Notes under the pieces: generated by a model | Told to the model about the DNA's origin: nothing | Database searches by the model: none | Seen by the model: only the letters and a program-made list of their open reading frames with translations | NCBI GenBank assembly: GCA_964236535.1 | Contig: CAXSEF010000025.1 | Span: 1-37,982 of the forward strand | Direction: 5' to 3' | Source of the DNA: CAXSEF01 sp964236535 | Lineage (GTDB): Bacteria > Pseudomonadota > Alphaproteobacteria > Acetobacterales > Acetobacteraceae | DNA: 37,982 nucleotides | Shown here: piece after piece, positions 1 through 7,284 of the stretch | Layout of the letters: every line of letters starts with the position of its first letter | How positions within the stretch are numbered: the stretch's first letter is position 1 | Program-made: the position numbers and the translations under genes

Positions 1-39
1 CGGCATTTGGGCATGACGGCCGCCTCCGATCCCTGCCGC

Positions 40-279
40 GGCTTCCGCTACCCGCGCGAGGTGATCCGGCACGCGCTCCGGCTGCATCGCCGCTTCAGCC
101 CGGCCGGCGCGATGTCGAGCCGATCAGGGCTGCCCGCGGCGTGGTGGTCGGCTACGAGAGCATCCGTGCGTGGGGCTGCGCTTCGGCCGGCTGTTCGCCA
201 ACACACCGAGGCGAGCCGTCCCACGGCCGGCGACAAGTGTCACCTCGACGAGGTCCTCATCCGCATCCGGGGCAGGCAA
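40..279 (+). pseudogene. Degenerate N-terminal fragment of an IS6-family (IS26/IS240-type) transposase
   Basis: Translated in three shifting frames, this stretch reads like the start of an IS6-family transposase. It begins FRYPREVIRHALRLHRRFS from about 40 to 99, continues as ARGVVVGYESIRAWG at about 129-173, then LRFGRLFANTPRR, and ends GDKCHLDEVLIRIRGRQ near 279. The HLDE segment holds the first acidic residue of the DDE catalytic triad. At least three frameshifts are needed, near 97, 170 and 210. The similarity stops at about 280, so most of the catalytic domain is missing. The copy is dead. It lies about 30 bp from the 3' end of the oxygenase gene that closes the phosphonate locus, so it may mark an old insertion or transfer boundary. 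The family assignment is from recalled motifs, not a search. Confidence 0.72.
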
Positions 280-312
280 CGCCCTGTCGAGTCCAGGTTC
301 TGCTGGGAGCTG

Positions 313-1104
313 TCAGACCCGGAACACGTACGCCTTGCTGCCGTCGCGCTCGACGTCCGGCGGGAACGAGGCGTGCTTCTCGGCATAGTAGCGGCTGCGG
401 TGGTCACCTGCGGCCGCGAGGTTGTAGGTGAGATAGAGCAGGCGGCGCGGGTTGTCGGTGAAGTTCGGCTTGGAGCCATGCGGCGCGAAGCTGTCGAAGA
501 AGATGACGTCACCCGGCTGCGTCACGACCGGGTGCAGCGACAGGGTATCCTCGTCGAGCGGGTTCCACTCCTCGCCGAGCAGCCCCTCGCGGTGTCGCCC
601 CGGGACCATTTCAAGGCAGCCGTTCTCGATCGTGGCAGGATCCACGGTGACCAGTGCGGTGACGAAGATGGGCGCGTAGCGGGTCCAGCCCGCCTGCTGG
701 TCCTGGTGCGCCTTGAAGCCGGGGGCGCCCGGCATCTTGAAGTTGATCTTGTCCTTGAACAGCACCACCGGCCCGCCCATCAGCGCGGCAGTCCAGCGGC
801 TCAGCGCGCCATGGCGGACAAGGCGGTCGAAGCCGTCATGGAACGGGCAGAAGTTCTCGATCCGCTGCACCACCCGCGTATCCGGCCGGGTCAGGCTGTC
901 TTCGCGGTAGACCCAGTGCCGTCCCGTCATCTCGGGCGCCGTCTCGATCTCGTGGGTCCAGCGCCGCAACTCCGCCGTCCCGTCGGCGTCGAGGAAGCCG
1001 GGCACCAAGAGGTAGCCGTCGCGCTCCATCGCCGCCCGCTCGTCCGCCCGAGGATCGCGGCTACCAGCCGGCAGGGTGCGGAACGCTGTCTCTCCCGCGC
1101 TCAT
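313..1104 (-). CDS. Phytanoyl-CoA dioxygenase (PhyH) family Fe(II)/2-oxoglutarate oxygenase
   Basis: This 263-aa protein has the PhyH-type double-stranded beta-helix signature. The iron ligands are probably H133 and D135 (in KAHQDQQAGW) and H209 (in FAPHGSKPN), with R220 or R221 as the likely 2-oxoglutarate contact. PhyH enzymes hydroxylate a C-H bond using O2 and 2-oxoglutarate; PhnY, which hydroxylates 2-aminoethylphosphonate (AEP) at C1, belongs to this superfamily. The start MSAGE is chosen because its ATG overlaps the TGA of the upstream nucleotidyltransferase gene by 4 bp (ATGA), showing translational coupling. A further 22 codons in frame upstream would run into that gene. In a locus that makes and activates a phosphonate, hydroxylation of AEP or of the finished phosphonate headgroup is the obvious proposal. 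The substrate is inferred only. Confidence 0.85.
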   Translation of the reverse strand: MSAGETAFRTLPAGSRDPRADERAAMERDGYLLVPGFLDADGTAELRRWTHEIETAPEMTGRHWVYREDSLTRPDTRVVQRIENFCPFHDGFDRLVRHGALSRWTAALMGGPVVLFKDKINFKMPGAPGFKAHQDQQAGWTRYAPIFVTALVTVDPATIENGCLEMVPGRHREGLLGEEWNPLDEDTLSLHPVVTQPGDVIFFDSFAPHGSKPNFTDNPRRLLYLTYNLAAAGDHRSRYYAEKHASFPPDVERDGSKAYVFRV

Positions 1105-1892
1105 GCAACGAGGTCCGGCAGCAGGGCGCGGGCATGGGCCACATCCTCGGGAAAGTCGATCTCCCTCCACGGCAGGCCGGTGATATCCTCGAAGCCGAAC
1201 CGCTCCGCCTCGTGCTCCAGCCGCGCGCTTCGCATGATCATGTCCCTGATCGGCTCCTCGTATTCCATGGCGCGGCGCCCGGAGGACACGTAGTCCTGGG
1301 CCAGCTCGGCCAGCTCGGCCGCGGTCGCGGCCGAGAAGCGAAAGAAGCCCACGGACTCGCCGTGCCAGTCATGGGCCGCGCTGGGACGCTTGTGGAAGTC
1401 CACAATCCGGCCGCCCGCCACGCAGAGCTTCACCGGCTCGTCGCCCGGCTCGATGCCGCGGTCGAGCAGCAGACACTCGCGGTGGCTGCTGCCCATCAGC
1501 CGGGCCACGAGACGGATGTCGTAGAGCACGTCGGCATCCATCAGGACGACCGGGGTTCCACCGCGCAGCACCCCGCGCGCCGCCCAGAGCGACACCACAC
1601 TGCCCTCGCGGAAGTCGGGATTGAAGATGATCTCGACGGTGTCGCCGCCGTCCAGCCGGGCCAGTTCCGCTTCGACGTGCCCGGCCCCGAAACCCGTCAC
1701 GACCGTGACCGACGCGATCCCGGCGGCGTGCAGGATGGCGACGTGGCGGGCCAGCAGGCTGCTGCCGCCGAACTCGAGCAGCGACTTCGGGCGCCGCTGC
1801 GACTCGGGCACGGCCTCGCCGAGACGGCGCCCCACCCCGGCTGCGAGGATCAGCGCGTGTGCAGACGCAATATCCTGAGGGTTCGACGACAT
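1101..1892 (-). CDS. Nucleotidyltransferase (MobA/LicC-like), candidate phosphonate cytidylyltransferase
   Basis: This 263-aa Rossmann-like NTP transferase carries the signature LAAGVGRR (residues 17-23), followed by RPKSLLEFGG with K36, and the metal-binding VLMDADVLYD (D119/D121). A GESVGFFRFS and EYEEPIRD region follows, as in phosphocholine cytidylyltransferase-like enzymes. The start MSSNPQD is preferred; the longer open frame from 1967 would consume the whole divergent spacer. Enzymes of this type activate phosphocholine, or in PntC the phosphonate AEP, as a CMP ester. It is coupled by ATGA overlap to the oxygenase gene and diverges from pepM by about 100 bp, so it very probably works on the same phosphonate. 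Because pepM carries a second nucleotidyltransferase domain, either this protein or that domain may be the true AEP cytidylyltransferase. The nucleotide and substrate are not determined by sequence. Confidence 0.85.
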   Translation of the reverse strand: MSSNPQDIASAHALILAAGVGRRLGEAVPESQRRPKSLLEFGGSSLLARHVAILHAAGIASVTVVTGFGAGHVEAELARLDGGDTVEIIFNPDFREGSVVSLWAARGVLRGGTPVVLMDADVLYDIRLVARLMGSSHRECLLLDRGIEPGDEPVKLCVAGGRIVDFHKRPSAAHDWHGESVGFFRFSAATAAELAELAQDYVSSGRRAMEYEEPIRDMIMRSARLEHEAERFGFEDITGLPWREIDFPEDVAHARALLPDLVA

Positions 1893-1994
1893 GACTGGCC
1901 CACTTGTGACGGATTGTCTCAGTACGACATTTCGCATACAGCGCACAGGGCAGTCACACGCCCGCACTCACACCTCTGCCGGAAAAGACGCCCA
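1893..1994. promoter_or_regulatory. Divergent intergenic region, probable promoters for both phosphonate transcripts
   Basis: This 102-bp spacer separates two divergent gene starts and is clearly more A/T-rich than its surroundings, especially at 1906-1940. On the plus strand TTGTCT at about 1914 is followed after 17 bases by TACAGC, which could serve as a weak -35/-10 pair for pepM. This is suggestive only. No operator repeat was recognised. Confidence 0.35.
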
Positions 1995-3644
1995 ATGTCG
2001 GCCAGACTCGATGCGCAGCTCAACGCGCCCGAACCCCGCAAGGATGCGGGCATCGCCTCGCGCCCGGAGCGGCTGCGGGAACTGCTGCTGGCCCCCGTGC
2101 TGGACTTCATCATGGAAGCGCACAGCGGGCTTTCCGCCAAGATCGTCGAAGAGGCGGGGTTCCCGGGCATCTGGGCGTCGGGCCTGTCGATCTCGGCAAT
2201 GCTCGGGCTGCGCGACAGCAACGAGGCGTCGTGGACCCAGGTGCTCGACGTACTGGAGTTCATGGCCGACGCGTCGAGCTTGCCGATCCTGGTGGACGGC
2301 GACACCGGGTATGGCAACTTCAACAACGTCCGCCGCCTCGTGCGCAAGCTGGGCGAGCGCGGCATTGCAGGGGTGTGCCTCGAGGACAAGTTGTTTCCCA
2401 AGACCAACTCCTTCCTCGGCGAGCGCCAGCCGCTCGCCGATACCCGGGAGTTCTGCGGCCGCATCCGCGCCGGCAAGGACGCGCAGGTCGACGATGCATT
2501 CTGCATTGTCGCGCGTACCGAGGCGCTGATCTCCGGGCATTCGATGGATGAGGCGCTGCGCCGTGCCGAGGCGTACCATGCCGCTGGCGCCGACGCGATC
2601 CTGGTGCACTCGAAGCGCAAGGACGCGGCGGAGATCACCGGCTTCATGCAGCGCTGGGACCGACGCTGCCCGGTGGTGATCGTGCCGACCATGTACTATG
2701 CGACGCCCGTCGACGTGTTCCGCGAAGCCGAGGTGTCGCTGGTGATATGGGCGAACCACCTGGTGCGGGCCTCGATCTCGGCGATGCGCGACACGGCAGG
2801 ACGGATCGCGCGCAGCGAGTCGCTGCTGGAGGTCGAGGGCCGGGTGGCCAGCGTGCGGGAAATCTTCGCGCTGACCGGCAACGACGAACTGGAACGGGCG
2901 TCGCAGCGGTACCTGCCGGCGCCGCGCTCGGTGCGTGGCGTCGTGCTCGCGGCCTCGCGCGGCACCGGGCTCGACAGCCTCACCGCGGGCCGGCCGAAAT
3001 GCATGGTCGACATCCGCGGCAAGCCGTTGCTGCGCCGCCTGGTGTCCACGCTGCAGGACTGCGGCGTCGGCGAGGTCGCGGTGGTGCGCGGCTACTGCAA
3101 GGAAGCGATCGCCGCCGACGGCATTGTCACCGTGGACAACGACGCCCACGACCGCACCGGCGAGGCGGCGTCGCTCGCGTGCGCCGCGCACCGGCTGGAA
3201 GGCGAGACGGTGGTCGTCTACGGCGACGTGCTGTTCCGCCGCTACATTCTCGACGGGCTGCTCGAATCGTCGGCCGACATCACCATCGTGGCGGATTCGA
3301 CGCGAGGCCGGGCGGGCAATCCGCGCGACCTGGTCGCGGTGTCCCACCCCGCCGCCGGCGACTACCTCGACGACGATCTGGTGCTGCTGACGGCGGCCCA
3401 CGCGGTGCCGGAGGCGGCGTCCGTCGAGTGGATCGGGCTCATGCTGCTGAGCGCGCAGGGCTGCGTCCTGGTCCGCGAGGAGCTGGCGGCGATGGCAGAG
3501 GCAGGGGTGCTGGCGGAGGCCGACCTTCCCGCGCTGCTGGACCGGCTGGCCAGGCGCCATCCGGTCGCGGTGCACGTCATCAGCGGCCACTGGCTCGACG
3601 TGGACACACTGAACGACCTTGCCGAGGCGCGGAACTTCTGCTGA
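1995..3644 (+). CDS. pepM: Phosphoenolpyruvate mutase fused to a nucleotidyltransferase domain
   Basis: PEP mutase converts phosphoenolpyruvate to phosphonopyruvate, forming the C-P bond that starts nearly all phosphonate biosynthesis. The 549-aa product has an N-terminal isocitrate-lyase/PEP-mutase barrel (about 20-300). It carries DGDTGYG at 101-107 and the diagnostic EDKLFPKTNS (E130-S139), an exact match to the mutase signature EDK-x5-NS that separates PepM from related lyases. From about residue 313 a nucleotidyltransferase domain begins: VVLAASRGTGL, then RPKCMVDIRGKPLL, TGEAASL and VVYGDVLFRRYILDG. Such PepM-transferase fusions are known and are thought to couple C-P bond formation with nucleotidyl activation of the phosphonate. 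The start MSARLD is the first ATG of the conserved protein; the open frame runs far upstream across the divergent gene. Its stop overlaps the ppd start by one base (TGATG). Confidence 0.96.
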   Translation: MSARLDAQLNAPEPRKDAGIASRPERLRELLLAPVLDFIMEAHSGLSAKIVEEAGFPGIWASGLSISAMLGLRDSNEASWTQVLDVLEFMADASSLPILVDGDTGYGNFNNVRRLVRKLGERGIAGVCLEDKLFPKTNSFLGERQPLADTREFCGRIRAGKDAQVDDAFCIVARTEALISGHSMDEALRRAEAYHAAGADAILVHSKRKDAAEITGFMQRWDRRCPVVIVPTMYYATPVDVFREAEVSLVIWANHLVRASISAMRDTAGRIARSESLLEVEGRVASVREIFALTGNDELERASQRYLPAPRSVRGVVLAASRGTGLDSLTAGRPKCMVDIRGKPLLRRLVSTLQDCGVGEVAVVRGYCKEAIAADGIVTVDNDAHDRTGEAASLACAAHRLEGETVVVYGDVLFRRYILDGLLESSADITIVADSTRGRAGNPRDLVAVSHPAAGDYLDDDLVLLTAAHAVPEAASVEWIGLMLLSAQGCVLVREELAAMAEAGVLAEADLPALLDRLARRHPVAVHVISGHWLDVDTLNDLAEARNFC

Positions 3645-4804
3645 TGCCGGCGACCGCACCGAGGATCGAGGCAGGCGCGTTCCTCACCGCGGCCGCGGCC
3701 TCGGGGATCAGGCTCACCACCGGCGTGCCCTGCAGCTTCCTGACCCCGCTGATCAACGCGGCCGCCAGCAGCCGGACGCTTCGCCATGTCGGCGCGGCGA
3801 GCGAGGGCGAGGCGGTGGCGATCGCGGCCGGAGCGTGGCTGGGCGGGCAGGACAGCATGGTGATGCTGCAGAACTCCGGGCTCGGCAACGCGGTCAACCC
3901 GCTGACCTCGCTGAGCACGCCGTTCCGCATCCCGGCGCTGCTGATCGTCACCTGGCGTGGCCAGCCCGGCCTCGCCGACGAACCGCAGCACGAGCTGATG
4001 GGCCGCATCACCCAGGACCTGCTGACGCTGATGGAGCTGCCGCACCGGCCGTTCCCTTCGGACCTGCCGGCGCTGGATGCGGTGCTCGAGGAGGCGCGCG
4101 AGGCGATGCAGCGCACCGGCCTGCCGTTCGCGCTGGTGGTGCAGAAGGACAGCCTGGGCGGCGAAGCCCTGAACGAGCCAGCCCAGACGTCGCGGCCTCC
4201 TGGACTGCACGTCGACCTGCGCGAGGGTGGCGCACGTCCCTCGCGTATAGAGCTGCTGGAGCGGGTGCTGGCGCTCGCGGGGGCGCTGCCGGTCATCGCC
4301 ACCACCGGCAAGACCGGCCGGGAGCTGTTCACCCTCGACGACCGCGAGCAGCACCTCTACCAGGTGGGCTCGATGGGTTGCGCGGCGCCGATGGGACTGG
4401 GCGTCGCCTTGGCCACCGGTTGCAGGCCCATCGTGCTCGACGGCGATGGCGCCGCTCTGATGAAGCTGGGCAGCCTTGCCACCATCGGTGCCTGGCAGCC
4501 GGATCTGCTGCACGTGGTGCTGGACAACGGCGTGCACGACTCGACCGGCGGCCAGGCCACGGTCTCCGTCAGCGTGGACTTCGCCGGCGTGGCGCTGGCC
4601 TGCGGCTACGCGCAGGCCTTCAGCTGCGACAGCGCGATCGGCTTCGATGCGGCGATGCGCGAGGCGCTGGCGGCGCGCGGCCCGATCCTGCTGCACGCCC
4701 GTATCCGTCCGGGCTCGATCGAGAAGCTCGGGCGCCCAGCACTCCCGCCGCACGAGGTGGCCCGACGCTTCCGCGCCTGGCTGGCTCAGGAGCCGGGCCG
4801 GTGA
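3644..4804 (+). CDS. ppd: Phosphonopyruvate decarboxylase
   Basis: This thiamine-diphosphate enzyme converts phosphonopyruvate to phosphonoacetaldehyde. The irreversible step pulls the unfavourable mutase equilibrium forward. The 386-aa product has the N-terminal TPP-binding region (TTGVPCSFLTPLIN, then ASEGEAVAIAAGAWLGG, in which the glutamate is the expected cofactor-activating residue). It also has LQNSGLGNAVNPLTSL, and the C-terminal TPP motif begins with GDG at 267-269 in VLDGDGAALMKLGSLA. VLDNGVHDSTGGQ matches the decarboxylase family closely. The length is usual for Ppd. Its ATG overlaps the pepM stop (TGATG), so the two are translated together. The gene ends against the convergent transaminase gene, with a 200-bp spacer that holds a strong hairpin. 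Confidence 0.95.
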   Translation: MPATAPRIEAGAFLTAAAASGIRLTTGVPCSFLTPLINAAASSRTLRHVGAASEGEAVAIAAGAWLGGQDSMVMLQNSGLGNAVNPLTSLSTPFRIPALLIVTWRGQPGLADEPQHELMGRITQDLLTLMELPHRPFPSDLPALDAVLEEAREAMQRTGLPFALVVQKDSLGGEALNEPAQTSRPPGLHVDLREGGARPSRIELLERVLALAGALPVIATTGKTGRELFTLDDREQHLYQVGSMGCAAPMGLGVALATGCRPIVLDGDGAALMKLGSLATIGAWQPDLLHVVLDNGVHDSTGGQATVSVSVDFAGVALACGYAQAFSCDSAIGFDAAMREALAARGPILLHARIRPGSIEKLGRPALPPHEVARRFRAWLAQEPGR

Positions 4805-4833
4805 GCAAGGCTTGGCGGCGGCGGCGAGGCAAG

Positions 4834-4852
4834 GCAGGGCCGGGGGCCCTGC
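4834..4852. terminator. Perfect GC hairpin between convergent ppd and transaminase genes
   Basis: GCAGGGCC and GGCCCTGC form an 8-bp perfect stem around a GGG loop, 30 bp after the ppd stop. It lies between converging genes, so it may end both transcripts. There is no T-tract on either side, so intrinsic termination is uncertain. A smaller GGGAA/TTCCC hairpin follows at about 4931-4943. Confidence 0.45.
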
Positions 4853-4965
4853 CCCACACGGAAGCCTTGGGAATGCATCCGCTCTGCAAGGCACGGCTTG
4901 ACCGGCCATGCTCCGTGGCGTCCTCGCTCCGGGAAGAGTTCCCGAAGAGCGCGGCCCCGTGTCGG

Positions 4966-5000
4966 GGTCCAGGGGCAGGGCCCTTGGACCTGCTTGCTTC
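4966..5000 (+). repeat. Dispersed hairpin repeat, copy 1
   Basis: GGTCCAGGGGC (4966-4976) pairs with GCCCTTGGACC (4980-4990) around a 3-base loop with one mismatch, and TGCTTGCTT follows. The same GGTCCAGGG...GCAGAGCC...CCTTGCTTGC pattern recurs in several other intergenic gaps of this window. The element ends just outside the transaminase gene. Confidence 0.65.
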
Positions 5001-5007
5001 CCGGCCG

Positions 5008-6105
5008 TCAGGGCGTCCCCGCTGCCTGCGCCACGAACGCCTCGACCGCGTCCATGGCGCGCGCCATGTCGACTTCGTCGATGGCGCCGATGCAGCCGAT
5101 ACGAAAGCTAGGCGCCTCGGTCAGCTTGCCCGGGTAGATCACGATCCCCCGCGCATGCAGGAAGTCGTAGAACGCCTCGAAGCGGAACCGGCCGTCGCCC
5201 GGAACGCGGAAGGTCACGATCACCGGCGCCTGCAGCGCCGGTGCGAGATAGGTCTCGAAGCCGCAGGCCCGCATGCGCCGCACCAGCAAGGCGCAGTTCC
5301 GGGTGTAGCGGTCGTGGCGGGCGCCAACTCCCCCTTCGACGTCGAGCTGGTCCAGGGCGGCGGACAGCGCGGCGACGACCTGTACCGGAGGGGTGAAGCG
5401 CCACTGCCCGCCGGACTCGAAACCCCGCCACTGCGCGAACAGGTCGAGGCTCAGGCTCGTGGCGTTGGGTTCGCACTCGTGCAGGTGCGTGCGTTCGGCA
5501 AGCACGAAGCCGAGGCCGGGGACACCTTCCAGGGCCTTGTTGGACGAGGCGATCAGGGCGGTGAACGGCGTGGCCCGCCCGTCGATCGGCACCGCGCCGA
5601 ACGAGCTCATCGCGTCCACCAGCAGCCGGCGGCCCGCCGCGCGAACCGTGGCCGCGATCTCTGCGAGGGGGTTGAGCAGGCCGCTGGTGGTCTCGCAATG
5701 CACCAGGGCGACGTCGGTGATCGAGGGATCGGCGGCGAGCGCCTCGGCCACGCCTGCCGACTCGATCGCCCGGTCCTCCGGACGGACGAGCGTGACGATC
5801 CTGCGGTCCGCGCGGCGCGCGATCTCGGCGATGCGCCGGCCATAGGCGCCGTTGACCAGCACCAGCAGCGTCGCGTCGCGCGGCACCAGGGTCTGGATCG
5901 CGGCCTCCACCGCGAAGGTGCCGCTGCCCTGCATCGGGATCGCGACGTGGGTCCCGGCGACGCCGGCGATCCCGGCCAGGCGGGCGCGCAGGGCTTCGCT
6001 CAGCGCAACGAAGTCCTCGTCACGCGAGCCCCAGTCCCGGTCGAGCGCCTGGCGGGTGCGAAGCGAAGTGGTCAGCGGGCCCGGGGTGAGAAGGAGCGGG
6101 GTCAT
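5008..6105 (-). CDS. phnW: 2-Aminoethylphosphonate-pyruvate transaminase (PhnW-type)
   Basis: This PLP-dependent class V aminotransferase of 365 aa interconverts phosphonoacetaldehyde and 2-aminoethylphosphonate. It begins LLTPGPLTTS, the PhnW hallmark. It carries VDAMSSFGA with D164 (expected to contact the pyridine nitrogen) and the Schiff-base lysine K190 in ASSNKALEGVPG. The arginine of the SFRIGCIG segment near the C-terminus fits carboxylate or phosphonate binding. PhnW is best known in AEP breakdown. Here it sits with pepM and ppd, without a phosphonatase or C-P lyase, so the amination direction giving AEP is the sensible reading. It is encoded convergently to ppd and divergently from the membrane protein gene at 6252, so it has its own promoter somewhere in 6106-6251. 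That spacer contains a GCCGGC inverted repeat and no obvious promoter. Confidence 0.92.
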   Translation of the reverse strand: MTPLLLTPGPLTTSLRTRQALDRDWGSRDEDFVALSEALRARLAGIAGVAGTHVAIPMQGSGTFAVEAAIQTLVPRDATLLVLVNGAYGRRIAEIARRADRRIVTLVRPEDRAIESAGVAEALAADPSITDVALVHCETTSGLLNPLAEIAATVRAAGRRLLVDAMSSFGAVPIDGRATPFTALIASSNKALEGVPGLGFVLAERTHLHECEPNATSLSLDLFAQWRGFESGGQWRFTPPVQVVAALSAALDQLDVEGGVGARHDRYTRNCALLVRRMRACGFETYLAPALQAPVIVTFRVPGDGRFRFEAFYDFLHARGIVIYPGKLTEAPSFRIGCIGAIDEVDMARAMDAVEAFVAQAAGTP

Positions 6106-6251
6106 GGCACGGCCTCGTTCGCGGAGGCGGCACCCCTAGCCCAGAACCGTTGCCCGGGCCAGCGCGCCGGCCGCAGCCGGCCAGGGGCTGGACGGGCGAC
6201 GGCGCATCCGGGCAGGCGCCGCCTCGCGGGTGTCGCAGTGAAGACGTCCCG

Positions 6252-7253
6252 ATGAAGGTCGGCGCCGCGCTGGGCGGGGTCGCCGGTCTCGCGCTGGCAG
6301 CGTGGCTGCTGTCAAGCTACGGGGCGGCGCGGATCTTCGACCTGCTGCGCCATGCCGGGTGGCTCGGCATCCTGGTGGTCATCGCGTTCCACTTGGTGCA
6401 GGTGTTTTTCTCTGCGGCAGGCTGGCGCGCGATCATGGGACCGGTCGCGCCGCAGCCGGGGCTCGGCGAGTTCATGGTGCTGCGCTGGATCCGCGAAGGG
6501 GTCAACAACCTGCTGCCGGTGGCGCAGATCGGCGGCGAGTTCGTGGCGGCCAGGCTGCTGCGGCGGCACGGCGTGGCCCTGGCGCCGGCAATCGCCGGCA
6601 CCGTCGCCGACCTGACCATGGAGATGGTGACGCAGATCGCCTTTACCCTGCTCGGCCTGGGTCTGCTGCTGCACAGCGTGGGAGATGGCGGCATTGCCGG
6701 CTATGTCGTCAGCGGCCTGGTGGTGGCGACGCTGGTGGCGGCCGGGTTCCTCAGTGCGCAGTGGCTCGGGCTGGCGGCGGCGATCGAGCGCGGCCTGATG
6801 CGTATGGGCCGGTCGATGGGCTGGAGCGGCACGGCGCGGGTCGAGGGCCTGCACCAGGCGTTGATCGCCTGCTACCGCTCGCCGCGCCGGGTGATCCTGG
6901 CGGCGGCGAACCAGATGACCTCGTGGCTGCTGGGCGGGGTGGAGGTGTGCCTCGCGCTGCACTTCCTCGACCACGACGTCGGCATCGTCCCCGGCCTGGT
7001 GATCGAGAGCCTCGGGCAGGCGCTCAAGGCGGTGGGTTTTGCCGTGCCGGGTGCGCTCGGCGTGCAGGAGGGCGGCTACATCGTGATCTGCCGGTGCTTC
7101 GGCCTGTCGCCCGAGGTCGCCATCGCGCTGTCGCTGATGAAGCGGCTGCGCGAGGTCGTGCTCGGCGTACCCGGGCTGCTGACCTGGCAGTACAGGGAGA
7201 GCCGCAGGCCTGCGCTCGCCGATCCGGCTTCCCGGCGCATGGCCGGGGAATGA
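6252..7253 (+). CDS. Flippase-like / HpnL-type multi-spanning membrane protein (LPG synthase TM-domain family)
   Basis: This 333-aa protein is mostly hydrophobic. Membrane segments are visible at about residues 4-20, 33-55, 115-140, 145-170 and 215-235, with further segments toward the end. It resembles the lysylphosphatidylglycerol-synthase transmembrane-region family (UPF0104; HpnL of hopanoid loci), including LRWIREGVNNLLPVAQIGGE near residues 76-95 and a PGALGVQEGGY motif near 265-275. These motifs are typical of that family. The start MKVGAALGG follows the positive/hydrophobic pattern of an N-terminal membrane anchor; upstream codons are arginine- and proline-rich and unlikely to be translated. 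The CDP-alcohol phosphotransferase gene follows 31 bp downstream. Together they suggest attachment of an activated phosphonate to a membrane lipid carrier and its movement across the membrane. The transport role is inferred. Confidence 0.82.
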   Translation: MKVGAALGGVAGLALAAWLLSSYGAARIFDLLRHAGWLGILVVIAFHLVQVFFSAAGWRAIMGPVAPQPGLGEFMVLRWIREGVNNLLPVAQIGGEFVAARLLRRHGVALAPAIAGTVADLTMEMVTQIAFTLLGLGLLLHSVGDGGIAGYVVSGLVVATLVAAGFLSAQWLGLAAAIERGLMRMGRSMGWSGTARVEGLHQALIACYRSPRRVILAAANQMTSWLLGGVEVCLALHFLDHDVGIVPGLVIESLGQALKAVGFAVPGALGVQEGGYIVICRCFGLSPEVAIALSLMKRLREVVLGVPGLLTWQYRESRRPALADPASRRMAGE

Positions 7254-7284
7254 CGGCATCCGGAACGACGGGCGGGCGCAGGTG

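Noticed and set aside
48..236. 62-residue minus-strand open frame at the left edge
   Set aside because: It is antisense to the degenerate IS6-type transposase, which explains the sequence better.
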